Positions 36,809-49,162 of a stretch of DNA of 64,000 bases are shown one piece after another (position 1 is the stretch's first letter; every line of letters begins with the position of its first letter). Source of the stretch: Acanthochromis polyacanthus (taxonomy: Eukaryota > Chordata > Actinopteri > Pomacentridae); assembly GCF_021347895.1 (NCBI RefSeq), contig NC_067132.1, positions 10,594,995 to 10,658,994 of the forward strand. Reading direction: 5' to 3'. Position numbers and translations under genes: made by a program. Under the pieces are notes generated by a model, which saw only the letters and a program-made list of their open reading frames with translations, did no database searches and was not told the origin of the DNA.

Positions 36809-37315
36809 CCGTTGGTTTCAACGCTGAGAAAATGAAGCCCGGATTTTGCTACTTCCTGGTCGCCGTTTTGGATTTTTTGGAGCCAGTGACGTAAAAAGCG
36901 TCATCAAACAGACTGGACTGGAGACCAACTAGGGGCAGGATTGGCTGAGGACTCTCTTATCCCGCCCACATTTTACCGCAAAGGCTTCTGTTGCTGTCAA
37001 TCAAGTATAGCCACGCCCCCTGGCTCCGCCAACTTTAACGATTTATTTAAAATTCAGTATTGATTTATTTTAAGATCGGCCACCTGATCTCTCATTTTGA
37101 GCATGAAAACTAACAGGAAATAAATCCTGAGCTGTAGAACATCAGTCTATCAAATTTTATTTTTTCCAAAAATGAATTGGGGTCTATGGAGAAAAAGCTT
37201 TTTGGAGCCAACCCTAGCGGACGGCGTGATATTGCAAGTTTTTGACACTTCCGGGTTGGCTTCAATTCTGGAGCCAGATGCTACGTCCACTATATATACC
37301 GTCTATGTTCGGTCC
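36788..37315. repeat. Unclassified repeat inserted in hAT family B
   Basis: The block separates the two transposase pieces. It contains 'gccacgccccctggctccgcc', 'ttggggtctatggagaaaaa', 'gcggacggcgtgatattg', 'cacttccgggttggcttca' and ends near 'tatataccgtctatg'. I remember this combination as a high-copy teleost repeat but cannot name its class. Exact borders and target duplication were not resolved, although the interruption of an otherwise collinear transposase gene supports insertion. Confidence 0.5.
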
Positions 37316-37401
37316 ACTACACGCCCTCTCTGTAAATAAGAAGAAAGCAAATTTATAATGGTTATTATTAAATAATTATTATTATTCATCATCACATGCA
37401 C

Positions 37402-37430
37402 GCACACACACACACACCCCCCTCCCCAAC

Positions 37431-37467
<37 letters not shown>
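37402..37467. repeat. (CA)n compound microsatellite
   Basis: Two CA runs (37403-37416 and 37438-37467) flank a C-rich core 'ccccctccccaaccaccc'. It lies in the presumed intron of the hAT family B transposase. Confidence 0.95.
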
Positions 37468-37469
<2 letters not shown>

Positions 37470-37650
37470 TGTAACGCTGTCTTCTGAACATTAACCGGCT
37501 GTTGATTCTATGTCGGACTTTCTGTCGGCATCAACGGTGCATTTAGCTTTAGCCACGGAGCTAGTATTGTGCCGGAGCAAAAACGAGACAAACACGCACA
37601 GTTTTCACGGTTCCCTAAGCCCCACATGCATTCATTTCAAGTTAACTTAC

Positions 37651-37884
37651 CTTTAACTCGCTGCCCAGTTGCGGGTGGTGGTCCCGTAGATGAGCCAGCA
37701 TGTTGGACGTGTTTCCACCCTTTGCCGATATTTTCTTGTGGCATTTTCGGCAGACTGGGCTGCTTTCTTCCACCAGTCTCCCTTGTGCGTCTTTATAAAA
37801 TCCGAAGTACGCCCAGACTTTGGACTTGGTACGTTTGGACGGTGGAAAAATCTCTCCACTGCCGGGAGTACTGCCCTCCGCCAT
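37651..37884 (-). pseudogene. hAT transposase BED-finger first exon
   Basis: Seventy-eight codons from MAEGSTPGSG to QLGSELK, then AAAG|GTAAGT, a near-consensus donor on the minus strand at 37650. The BED finger is intact: C45-x2-C48 in SSPVCRKCHKK and H65-x4-H70 in NMLAHLRDHH, preceded by SKVWAYFGFYKD. This is the first exon of a ZBED-like hAT transposase; the second piece is 36542-36808. The domain itself shows no stop or frameshift, unlike the lost catalytic part. Confidence 0.8.
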
Positions 37885-38529
37885 ATTTACGAGTTGTTTA
37901 CTGTGCAGTGCGCATGTGTCCGATCGGCTGCCTGCTGCTGCACTTCTCACAACAGTAGTAGGCCTATTCCTGAGATTTTCCGGATTGTGGCAATCAAACA
38001 CGGTAATTAAAATTTGAAACGGTAGTACTAACCGTCAGACATTTTACCGCGGTTTATCATTTTAACCGGTAATCGTTAAATCCCTACATGCAATGCGGTG
38101 CGCTTCACACAGACAATCAATGGAATGCAAGAAATTAACGATCCTGTGAACACATTAGCTACGACAGTCCTGGTACCGGCAAACGTTGTAGCCATCCCAT
38201 AATAGACCACTTTTCAAGACACTGAAAGTGCCTGAGTTTACAAAAAGTCTTAAAATGTTGAATATAATCTCTTTAATTGCACTTTGAGTTTGCAGTAATC
38301 TGTGAATGTAGTAGAAAGATGAAAAGTGCAGATAAATAGAAATGAAACTAACATTTTTGCTGTTAAAGTTCACGTGTTTCTATTCATGGATTCAGTCATC
38401 AACCAACATGTATTTGAATTGAAAATCTGACAATTTGACAAAGATGAGATTATGGTGATTAATCAATTACAGTTGATCCTGAAATTAATTAGATTAATTA
38501 TTTTAATCACATCAGACGCTAATTTAAAG

Positions 38530-40886
38530 TAAGATTTAGATGTATTACGATCTACACTGAGCTTTTTTTTTTCGCTTTAAGTTAGACAAGAAGAGCATAC
38601 CATTCATGTCTGCATGAGAAATATGGAAATCCTTCCAACAGATGATTAGCTCATTTAGCATGAAGACCAAAAGCAGGGGAAAACTGCTGGCCTGAGTCTG
38701 TCTAATGTTAATAAGAGTCTCTCATTTCACAATTACGTTTATATAGTGTCTGATTATTATGTCAGTAGTTCCAGGAAGTTAAACAATTAATAAAGTTCAG
38801 TTTAAGATGTTAAGAAGTGTGGTTATGTGCTTTATTGCAGGAAATCAGATAATAGATTGAAACTATTTATATCTGTGCAGCTATAGATATATGTTAGTTT
38901 AGCAAAGCATGAAGACTGGAAACAGATAGACAAGACAGTAGGAAGTTATTGCTTGTGGCTAAGAAATTGTCCTGCACATAACTCTCCTCCATCCCTCCAA
39001 GCTGCAACAAGACATTTTACCACTGCAGTTTTTAGCAAATTATATGAACAAGGTAAAACATGTTAGCTGAGTCCCTTCTAGACATTCACTCGTTTCTGTT
39101 CATCTGAACGTGTCGGTTTCACGTCTGAATGAGGACTGCTCATTTTTCCACTGAAATGTCCATTAAAAAAAAAAATTACAGACAGAGACTAACAGATTGA
39201 GCCTCACCAATAATGAATGTAATCCAGGAGTGTGTGCTCTGAGTTTATTAAATATCTGCAGCATCAGACAGCAGCAGGATCAATACGAGAAAAAGTGAGA
39301 GAGTTGCATGAATTGTTGCACATAGCAGGAGTAACTTCATTAATTACTTAGAATTATAAATAATGCCCAGCATGTAGAGGAGGCAGGAGACGAGTCATGC
39401 TGGGTATTTCTCGTCACCTCAGACAGGTGAGCTGCCACACAGAGTCACACTTTGTTTGGAGAGCTGTTTCCAGCCTTCAAGCTAAGCCAGGCTAATCAGC
39501 TGCTCGTTGGAACCAAAGAAGCGTCTTTGATTACAGGATGAAATGTCTTTAAAAACCTGGTAGAGAAGTCTAATTGCTTTTAACTGAAGCTCCTAGGATT
39601 ACCTGGATGACTGAAAATCTACACAGACATAGTTGCAGCTTCATATCTTTTGTAGAAATGTGAGTGGGGTCGCTCTCTGGATTAGTATCAACGTTAAATT
39701 AACTGTAGGATCATATGGATCCTCAAAGAAAAGATCAGCAGGTGCAACTGTTACCATGAAATCTATATAAAAATAACCATTTTCTTGCATCTTTCTCCAT
39801 CTGCAGCAGCTGTGTACATCATTGTTGCCCTGACATCACTGAGAGGAGGACAAGGAGACGAGATATGGCATATTTCTTTCATAATAAATGCTTTTTGTAT
39901 TCGGTTAGGCTCGTTAATAGCTTAATTTAAATATCATTCCACCATCAAATGCCACTCATTCACAGAGAGCATAATTGGCTCTGAAAATGATTACTCCTGA
40001 TCCACCTCCTTTTTTTGACTATCAGCAGACATCAGAGTGCAGAGCTTGAATGTGCAATAATGACAGCAATAATAGGATTGACTACAGCATGTTTTTTTTG
40101 TGTGTTATGATAATCTAAAATGCGGTAATGAAAATGTGAACTCCTGCACACATTTGCTAAACATGAACACACAAACAGATTAGCTTTCCCCGTCACCCAC
40201 AGACCTCCCAGCTGTGAGCTGGAGTGGTGTTATGTAACGAGTCAGAGGGCATATGGATTGGCTCTTTGTTAAAACTAGAGAATGCATTATCATTAGTGTG
40301 GCTACAGTAAAGAGCCAGCCAACCCTGAACACTGAATAGATCCATTGTCTTTCATTTCCACTCATTAGACTCCTGTAATGAAGACGGGTTCGCTCCGAGC
40401 AGGAATTTACCTTTTTAACGGGAGACACTTTTCTCAGCCACTAACATCACCTGTTCAGATAAGATGAAATAACATGAAACTTTAATGATCCCTGTGGGGA
40501 AATGGGAGTGTTGCAGCTGCAGCTTGTAATAATGGATACAGTGAAGAAAAAATAGAATTATCATGTGAATATAGCAGAGTGGGGAGCATTAAAGGAGCCC
40601 GCACCGGTGATCTCACTATTAAACATCTTAAACGGGCACATATTACAACACACTGTTAATTATTATATTATCAGGGTCAACGGCTGCAGAGCATATAACA
40701 CTAAAGAAAAAAAAAAAGGATTTAAAAAAAAAATAGGGTACTTTTACTTCAGCATATATTTGTATAAACAGTTAGAGTATGCTTGAGTATTTTAAGTTTC
40801 ATCAGTTTACTTTTGAACATGCACTTCACCATTCATATAAAAGTTGTGTCTAATATTCTGACCCCATCATGCAAATGTAATACATG
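38530..40886. other. Intron stretch, no gene seen
   Basis: AT-rich sequence without recognised exon or element. Short A-runs lie near 39166 and 40705-40730. The small open frames lack domains. Confidence 0.6.
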
Positions 40887-40888
40887 TA

Positions 40889-41255
40889 CACTACCGTTCA
40901 GAAGTTTGGGGTCACTTAGAAATGTCCTTATTTTGAAAGAAAAGCAGTTTTTTTTTCAATGAAAAAAACAATAAAATGAATCAAATTTCCAGTCTAGACA
41001 TTGTTAATGTGGTAAATGACTATTCTCGCTGGAAACGGCTGATGTTAAATGGAATATCTCCATAGGGGTACAGAGGAACATTTCCAGCAACCATCACTCC
41101 TGTGTTCTAATGCTACATTGTGTTAGCTCATGGTGTTGAAAGGCTCATTGATGATTAGAAAACCCTTGTGCAGTTATGCTAGCACATGGATAAAAGTGAG
41201 TTTTCATGGAAAACATGAAATTGCCTGAGTGACCTCAAACTTTTGAATGGTAGTG
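40889..41255. mobile_element. Tc1/mariner-like MITE, intact ends
   Basis: The left terminus CACTACCGTTCAGAAGTTTG and the right terminus inverted, CACTACCATTCAAAAGTTTG, pair over about 25 bases, followed on both sides by GGGTCAC/AGGTCAC-type sequence. Each end is flanked by TA (40887-40888 and 41256-41257), the usual Tc1/mariner target. It is 367 bases and non-coding, with a palindromic tendency inside. The boundaries are clear. Confidence 0.85.
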
Positions 41256-41317
41256 TACATATTCAGGTATATGAGGTTCGAACATGTTATCTATTTTAAT
41301 GCATTTATTTTAAACCA

Positions 41318-41672
41318 CTGCACAGTGCGGTAGTGGTTAGCACTTTCGCCTTGCAGCAAGAAGATCCACAGTTCAAATCCCGGGGTGGGCCTGGGATCTT
41401 TCTGCATGGAGTTTGCATGTTCTCCCTGTGCATGCGTGGGTTTTCTCTGGGCACTCCGGCTTCCTCCCACAGTCCAAAAATATGCTGAGGTTAATTTATG
41501 ACTCTAAATTGTCCGCAGGTGTGATTGTTTGTCTGTATATGTAGCCCTGCGACAGACTGGTGACCTGTCCAGGGTGTCCCCTGCCTTCGCCCGAGTCAGC
41601 TGGGATAGGCTCCAGCACCCCTCGCGACCCTAGTGAGGATAAAGCGGTGTATAGAGAATGGATGGATTGATG
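41318..41672 (+). mobile_element. tRNA-headed SINE, copy 2
   Basis: It has the same architecture as copy 1: TAGTGGTTAGC A-box-like word, B box GGTTCAAATCC, body with 'gtgacctgtccagggtgtc', tail ATGGATGG. A perfect 10-base target duplication TTTTAAACCA lies at 41308-41317 and 41673-41682. Plus orientation. Differences from copies 1 and 3 are scattered point changes. Confidence 0.92.
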
Positions 41673-41756
41673 TTTTAAACCATGTAATTTTCTAGAGTTT
41701 GGCATAAACCATTATGTAGTTTGTGAAGGTTTGTAGGAATTTCTTAGCATATAATT

Positions 41757-42443
41757 ACTCCTCTGCATTCTTTGGTGGCATTTTGTGACGACAGGCGTAC
41801 GTTTGTCTGTCTGCTATTCCGTCTGTGCACAACATTACTCAAAAACAGACCAATGGATTTGGATGAAATTTTCAGGGAAGGTCAGAAATGACACAAGGAC
41901 CAAGTGATTAGATTTTGGCAGTGATGCGGCTTATAGTCTGGATCTACGAATTTGCTAAATATTTCTTTATCATTGTGAGATAGTTGCATGGCGTCTCTGT
42001 AACCATGACAACAAGTGAACACTACCTCTGCTGCCTGCTAATGATCACATGATTGCGATCTTACTACAAATCCACTGCTGTGGACTTATCGGGACTTATC
42101 CATCAGAAATGATACAAGGTACAATTGATTAAATTGTGGGGATGTGTCCCAGTCTCATCAATTCCCACTGCCAGCTACATATTTAGTTCACGTGACTCAG
42201 TATCTGTACATAACATACACATGCATAACACACACCTGTGCTCAGCGCAAAGTCATTGTGTTTGTGCGTACATCTATATTAAATGGCCACATTTTAGATT
42301 GCCATGATTTCTGATCATCAATAGCTAATTAAAAAAAATGTCTTACTTCTATAAAAAAAATATGCTGCATTTCTGACAGTGCCATATGAGGGGATGAACA
42401 GCTTTAGCGGAGTACTGCCCTCTCTGAGTGCTTTTCTTGTGTT
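41757..42443 (+). repeat. Dispersed repeat family C, copy 1
   Basis: It shares with 49163-49436 the segments 'gaaggtcagaaatgacac', 'gattagattttggcagtgat', 'tcattgtgagatag', 'ctactacaaatccac', 'cttatcgggacttatcc' and 'ctctctgagtgcttttctt' in the same order. I recall the motif set (FGLU-like 'atggatttggatgaaattttc' and the final 'gagtgcttttct') as a common teleost interspersed repeat, class not known to me. A 200-base block (about 42120-42370) is present only in this copy. Borders are approximate. Confidence 0.65.
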
Positions 42444-43927
42444 TGTAAAAAATTACAACATATATAACATCAGTAGAACAATAAAATGCTCTTGTATCAG
42501 TTTGCAACGACACTATATTGTGACTTCACAAACACAACAGTAAGCCACATGTAATGTTATAACCCATCTATAGGGTCACACATTTGGCAGCAAACAGTCC
42601 CCGCTTGTCGCGTCGTCGTCTCTGTGCTCCTCATCAAACAGCTCCAGCTCCCAGCCTCAAGTCTTCCACACCTGCTTGTTGACGGCCGGCTCTCCTGCCA
42701 GGACGGTAATCTGATCCTTATTGGCTGTTCACTTGGCCAAACTGCCGAGATGCCCATTATCGTGCGCTAAGCAGGTGCTGAGACGTATCGCTCCATGATC
42801 ACAACGCAGATTTAGCACCGAGCGCAAGTCGAGCAATCCATTTTTCAATTTGGTCTCCTGCCTGAGATAAATTAACAGATGTCGATTGATTTTTCCTTCC
42901 TGTGTGCAACTGTGAGCCTTGTTTACACCTGACAGCCAGGGTGTTATACCTGAGCGGCTGTTCGAGACGAAAGCACGTTATAATTAGCATTTTTTAAATT
43001 AGACTGACAATTGGCAGGCGACTTAGTAGGCAGTTACTTTGACATGTTTTACCTTTCCTACCTCCTTGTTACAGCTAATCAACAGATTGACAGAGACGAG
43101 GCGTTGCAGTGAGCTAGAAGGCCTGTATCATAATCATACTTAGACGTGCACACAAACACTTTCAAAATGATTTCCGTCGCTTTGTCAAATAGTATCCGTT
43201 ATATAAGATCTGAATAAAGCACATCACTCTTCATTTATTCTGCTTTCATTGTATGCCTTAATCACAGTTACAAAGAGACACAGCAAAGACTTCATTGTCA
43301 CTCTTCATACCCCGGAGACTCAGACTCAACTTGACACGATCACAGGGGCCCCCCAGCGTTTTCACAGCCATGTGTGTTCACCAGCTGGTTATTATTGCTA
43401 AAAATACTGGTGTAGCCCAGCACCATCGCACCCTAATGACGGGAGTCAAGTGGTGCGCGGCAGATATGCCCTCACATGCGCGCTGTCACAAGCCATTTAA
43501 TTGAAGTTGAGAAAATGGGAGTCGGCGTGGTTTTGCCCAAAGCCCACCCCAACCACCACAACGCACCCACAACCCCCCCACAAGTCGTTATGCACTAATA
43601 TGCCGGCTTTATTGCCGTCATCTCAGCCTCATGATAGTTTTCACATAGTGATAATCTGATATTATCCTCCCTGTGCTCCCTGCTCAGCCTTGATGTACTG
43701 TAGTCAATGTTACATCAGGGAAGGAAACGCTGTTGTATTCTTTCTTGTTCGAAGAAGGTGCCAAGTTGGACTGTTTTGATGTTACAACCACTAGATTAAT
43801 GTTAAATTCCTTGAAAATGTGGGTTTAGATTTCAGGTACCACTTATATACACTAAAAATAAATTGCAGTCTGAGTATAGTTTGGGAAAATTTGTTTAAAT
43901 TTTAACGCTCTGTATTGGCTCCAATTA

Positions 43928-44904
43928 CAGGGGGTCTTCGACTTACGTCAGAGTTCAGTTCCTACTGATTTATGTATCTCGATTTTTGCCATAAGTCGAC
44001 ACTCCAGTGAAAATGTAAACAAAGTCATCGTGCATCATTTTATGGCGAAAATGTAAACAAAGCCATTGCATGCATCACGATATCGATCAGTTCTTCAGAA
44101 AAGTCATGAATACCAACGACTTTCATGCATATATGAGTCATTTTACAAGAAGATAACAGAATATTGTAACGGACTGATATTGTTGTTGGTGTTGAGGTTT
44201 CAATGTTTATTTTTCAGCTCGAGATTTACCTAATGTCAGTGAATGTGCCATGTTTAGTTAGCTCACCTCTGATTGGCTGAGAGTCAGTAGTAGTGTGTGT
44301 GTGTGTGTGTGTGTGTGTTACTCCGTGCCGGTGTGTGTCTCAAACGAGACAGAGCTGGGAACGGCGGCTAATTGTGGAGCTAAGTTATCGGTTTTTGTAG
44401 TTATTTTGGCGTTGGCTACACAGTAGTCTGTGTGAAAGTTCAGTAAATGACCAGAGAACAAGATAAAGTCTCACTCATTCATCACAGAGGGTCGCTGCAA
44501 TATGTTACACTGTTTTTACAACTTCATGATGTTCGTCTGTGCTTCATCCTGTTCTGAGTGTTTTATTATATCTAATTTCATTTCCAGGGAGATGATTTCT
44601 TTTTCTTTGAAGAAGTGCCATCAGAAGAGTCTGACTTATGCTTGGAAGCCATAATGAAGGACAAAAAGCTAGTGACTGTAGCACAATCCAAGGTGGCGTA
44701 CAACTGGAGAATGTAAACAAAGCTGACTTATAGCAACGTGTGACGACGTATTTGTCCGTTCTGCTCACCACCTAGTTCCACATAACCAGTTCTGACCTAA
44801 CAACGAAACGCAGTACGTTGTAAACCGAGGACTGGCCCATAACCACTTCCAGCCTAATAATGAAACGTTGTAGGTCGATGTTGTTGCAAACCGAGGAACC
44901 CCTG
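43928..44904. mobile_element. 977-bp DNA transposon with CAGGGG ends
   Basis: The left end CAGGGGGTCTTCGACTTACG and the right end inverted, CAGGGGTTCCTCGGTTTGC, are imperfect inverted repeats, each flanked by TA. Near the right end two diverged direct repeats (44779-44831 and 44838-44900), each 'cataacca' to 'aaaccgagga', form subterminal arrays. It contains a (GT)n run. No open frame resembles a transposase. Superfamily uncertain; the TA flank and CAGGGG termini with 'cctcggtttac' words occur in several teleost families. Confidence 0.7.
44293..44318. repeat. (GT)13 microsatellite in DNA transposon
   Basis: An uninterrupted run of about 26 bases inside the CAGGGG-ended element. Confidence 0.95.
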
Positions 44905-47900
44905 TATTGGTTTTCTTAATTACTGATATCTGATATCAGCCCTGAAAAAGACATGTTGATTAACCTCAATGAAACAAGCCCAAAACACAGTATGATTCAA
45001 ATATTGGTCAAATCTGACTGGTGCTTTGAAACATCCTGACTGAGAACTTCACACTTAATAAAACAAGCAATATTCTGAAATCTGTAGAACCTTCTTGCTC
45101 GCACTCAGGAGCAGATTTTCAGGATCTTTGAAGGTCTCTCTGTGTTTGCTTGGAGTAGTAAGGAAAACTGACTAAGTTTTAAAGTACCTCTTTTAAATTA
45201 AGCTTGCAGCACATAACTATGATAAACATGTTTAGCTGTAGGGTAGTTTTGTTCTATTCTGTTCTTTTCACATTTATAGATAATTTTTAATTGATTTCTG
45301 ATAGCTTGACCTGAGATAACCTTAGTCAGTATTAGTAGCATGACTGAACTGCTTGAGAATGGACCAGATATATTTAAAATGTGCACAAGCCTAAGAAATA
45401 TGTTGGTTTGGGAAAGTCTCAACTTGCAATAAAGAATGATCTTACCCAGTACTAGAAATATTTCCTGGTTTGAAATGAAGAGAACACATCAGTTGTGTCA
45501 GATGAATATTTTATTTAGCACAGTGCCTGTATTAATGGGTATCCACTGGATCAGTTTTCAACTTATTTTCCCATAGTTCCTGTAGGCTCTGTTTCTCTCT
45601 TCTTGTAGCAGATTTAACTGTCAGAAACTCTGAGTTCTTCAGCTCCTCTTGAGCCTGAAGGACAGTCCTCCCTGTCAATGGCCGTACTAGCTTGCAGTAG
45701 TTATTATAATGTGTCATATTGATGGTGATAAACTTTAAGTCCTTGCCAGAGCAGCAAACTGCATCCAGCTCCAGTTACAGTAATATTGCATTCCTGCAAG
45801 ACAACTTTCCTCTTCCACTTCCACCAGAGGGAGGTCGGAGGTCAGCGTCAGCTCAAGAACAGCAGCTACAGAGCTGGTAGGGATTCTGTGTTTTATTCAA
45901 GGATGCTTGCCAACACGGCAGTTGGAGCTCGGATCTCTCTACTCTCTGCCAAACCATCCAGAAAGCCCACAAATGTCCCATAAAGCCTGGCCGTTGTCTT
46001 GAGAATCACACCTGCCTTTCAAGTGCTTAGCCATCCACGTCTGTGAGCATGTAGCCTGCTCCACCGCCGGGTACCTGGGTGTGCTGCTTCTGTGGCGAGG
46101 TCTCCAGCAAAGAAAGCACATAAAGAGTCCACAGAGGGTCTACCGGGAGGCAGGAGGAAAGTGGAGCAGAGTAAGGTCGCGCGCTGAGGTGGCATAGTGT
46201 TGGCCGGATGATAGATGGAAAATGAGGGTGATTCCCAGGGAACAGTGAGTGGAGACAGCAGAGGGAGAGTAGATAAAATGAGCACATTGGCAGTTTATGT
46301 GTGTGAGCGTTTGACTGGCAGGACAGCTGCCGGGGCCGGTGTCCCCGAATCAGAGGGCAGCAGCAGGTATCACACCTGAGCAACCCGAGGGTGAAGGCAG
46401 CAGGAGGAGGTGTGAGGGAAGGAAACGGAGAGATGGTGAAAGAGGGCGGATGATTGAGCAGAGGGAGAGTAGAGGGGTTAAGCACCAGGGTGACGAGCTC
46501 TCCCAGTGTAGAGAGCGACAGTTTGATGGATGAATAAGGAGGCCGGAGGAGAGGAGCTGAAGGGAAGGAACACAGTCAAGGAGCTGATTCCGCACACCGC
46601 AGTTTGGAAGGCCAGCTGATTGTTTTTTCAGGCACTTCAGATGTGGCTTGCTTTGATATGTCAGATGCCTTTTTTCGGAGTCCATGAAGAGGCACAAGAG
46701 AGAGGAAGAACGGTCGCAGCATGTGCACTTCTCAAGGTCCATTTAGTGCAATTACACAGAACAATAGAGACAGCATGGCTGCTAGCTGACTGTGCTAACC
46801 GCGGCTCCTTTCCGACACGAGGAAGCAAACTGTCTGAGCCATATCTGGATGTGACGCCCCAACCAGCATCTTTGTTCTTCCCTGTTGTCTCCCTCATACG
46901 TGGGAAACGAGGAGGGGATGGCAGGATTATGTTTAGCTGATTTGAGGCCAATTGCCGGTTTCATCCAAGTGTCAGATGAGTGAGGAGGAAGGGACGTCAA
47001 AGAGATGCGCGTGGAAGTGATTATTAGAGGGTTGGGAGAGCAGTGGAGGGAGAAGACTAAAGTGTCTCCTTGCTGGGTCGCAGCTTGAACATGACAGACA
47101 CAATCTCTCCCACACGTGCTCAGCCTGGCTGGCGGCTCGGCTACAGAGTGGGTGTTCCGGGTCTCTGGCGACGCCTGCAGTGCCCTTCTGAAAGTCTGCT
47201 GCGGCTGCTGTTGTGACAGAGTGTCAAAATTAACACTCAGCCACAGCTGTAACTGCTGAACACGGCAAAAGCACAAACTACTGAACTCAGTGCTATTTAC
47301 TGCTCACTTGCCTCTCTTATCTCTTGTATTGTTGTGTTACACAGCTTCTTGGGGTGTCACTCAACTCAAAATAACTACAATTCACCATCCTTGTTTTGGA
47401 AATAAACATATCAGAAATCTGTCAGGCGTCTCTTTCACTGCAGAGCGGTGGTTCCCAGCCTCTTTGCAATCTAGCTCCTTAAAATGAAGCGATGCCTGAG
47501 GCGAGGAAGCCCTCATCACATGTTGCTTATATAAATGAGTGTAAGACGTTCTAGTAGTCAGTTTTAGTTTGAAGGATTGAAAAGGTAAAAAGTCTTTGCA
47601 AAGGAAAAAAAAACAACGATAAAAGGCAGAAAATGTCACTGCCTTCTTTCATAATCTGTCAATCATCCTGTAACCCCTGAGAATTATTATGTGACCCGTT
47701 GAAGGGGTCTCTGCCCCCAGGTTTTGCTCTACTAACAGAAGAACAACATGAAGATTGTTTCTTGTGCTTGTGTTCGCTGTGTATTCCTCCGTCTTCAGGT
47801 TGCTTTGATATCTGTTGTTTGGTTCATGCTCAGAGATCAAGAGGAACAAATGTTAACGTTTTGGCTTTTAGTTTTGGCCTAGTTTGGGTCATTCCGTCAG

Positions 47901-49162
47901 AAATCATCACATTTTTAGAAAAAATTCTCCTCCACCATCTCTGATTTATCTGGAAATTTTGTAAAACAAAATATAAATATTTCTAAGGATATGTGTGAAA
48001 TTTTAGTTTGATGTATATTAGATACTTAAAAGATAAAATGCTTTTTGAAAATCATTTTTTGTTAATGTGTGCTCAGATGGCACTTTTGATGACGGCTTCA
48101 TTTAAACTCACCCTTAATCAGAGACTATTTGATCTACTTGTTCAAATCCTGAATCAATGGTGTGATAAAAAATTACAGTAAACATTTCATGCTTTTATCT
48201 TGAATAGTTCCTGACATACTGCCATTCAAACATAACCTCCAATGACAATGTGAGAAAAAAATGAGCCGAAAGTGGGTAAAAAAAAAGGTCTTAGAACATA
48301 CTTGATACATCATTCTTAAGGGATAGAAAAGTTTTAAGCCACTCAGAGATGGTCGAGCAGAAGTTACAAATGAAGCAAGAAAACTAAGCACATAGATGCA
48401 CAGATTGGCAGGTAACTGAGTGATCAAACACTTTTGATTCTTCTCATTCTGCACCATCTGTGCCGTTGTTCTTGTGTTCTCTTGTTGTCTGTTTTAATTG
48501 TCCTCTTGACATCACTGTAAATGAGGGCATGCCTCCAGCGAAAATCTGGGTTGACTGAAATCATACTTTCTTTTAAACCGATGGATTGGCTGTAGGGAAC
48601 AATATATGTGTGTGTTATCTCTGGACTGACTAAACCAGCCACACTGAATTCCAAATCAACATAAAAAGCTAATATTTGTAGCATATTGAATAATTAAAAG
48701 TGGTTATTTTATACAGAAATGACAAGAACAGACTGGGAGCAGACCAGTGTGCCCATATTCATATGATTCCTGAAAATAGAACTTTATTAGCTGTTGATCT
48801 CAGCACAAGAACTACTGAAGAACACAGTGCAGAAAAAGTAGCTTCTATTTTCAGATTATGTTCCATTTCGGTTGGACTGTTGTTTGTAAAAACTTTACAC
48901 AAAACATTTGGGCCATTTGTTTGAACAGAATGCAGCCACACTGATGACCTCTTTGACATGGTACCACTTAGTTTTAAACCTACTACAAGTAAACATTCCG
49001 TAAATATTAAATAAATTAGATCAGCAGTAACCTTTAGGTTGGACAGGATTAAAGTTGTTAAAACATGGCAGTGGTTTCAGGTAGTCTGTTCCTCTGGCTG
49101 CCATAAACAATGAATTAACCCAGGAAGACTGCAAATGTAGAACTTTTCTTTTTATGAAAGAA
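44905..49162. other. Intron stretch, no gene seen
   Basis: No exon is recognised. 46330-46560 is purine-rich (GGAGAG-type). The overlapping minus-strand open frames of 130-164 codons at 46027-47276 have low-complexity Pro/Ser/Leu-rich composition and no domain; they reflect the purine bias of the plus strand and low stop density. Confidence 0.55.

Larger units (their letters stand above)
36007..38086 (-). mobile_element. hAT family B, nested in family A
   Basis: The left terminus TAGGCATGTAACGATA and the right terminus, read inverted as TAGGGATTTAACGATTACC, are imperfect inverted repeats, and sequences with 'cacggttatc' / 'accgcggtttatc' lie just inside. On the minus strand it carries two pieces of a hAT transposase: a BED-finger first exon with a good splice donor (37651-37884) and a later fragment (36542-36808). 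The catalytic core is missing. The word TGCAATGC occurs close to both ends (35992 and 38089) and may be the target duplication, but offset by a few bases from the termini. It is itself interrupted by another repeat at about 36788-37315 and contains a (CA)n run. Confidence 0.75.
35474..38521 (+). mobile_element. hAT family A copy, split by later insertions
   Basis: The left end TAGGGCTGGGACTTTAG and the body blocks match the copy at 12852. The 3' block resumes at about 38155 with 'ctacgacagtcctggtacc', where the other copy has 'ctacgacagttctggtacc'. A perfect 8-base duplication ATTTAAAG lies at 35466-35473 and 38522-38529. The right terminal repeat has decayed, so the right boundary rests on the duplication. 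A different hAT (36007-38086) sits inside it, so this copy is the older layer. No transposase frame of its own survives. Confidence 0.8.

Noticed and set aside
37569..38017. Plus-strand frames of 65-129 codons
   Set aside because: Antisense shadows of the BED-finger exon of the hAT transposase on the minus strand.
46027..47276. Minus-strand open frames of 130-164 codons
   Set aside because: They overlap one another in different frames across purine-rich DNA, are low in complexity, and have no domain, splice or conservation evidence.
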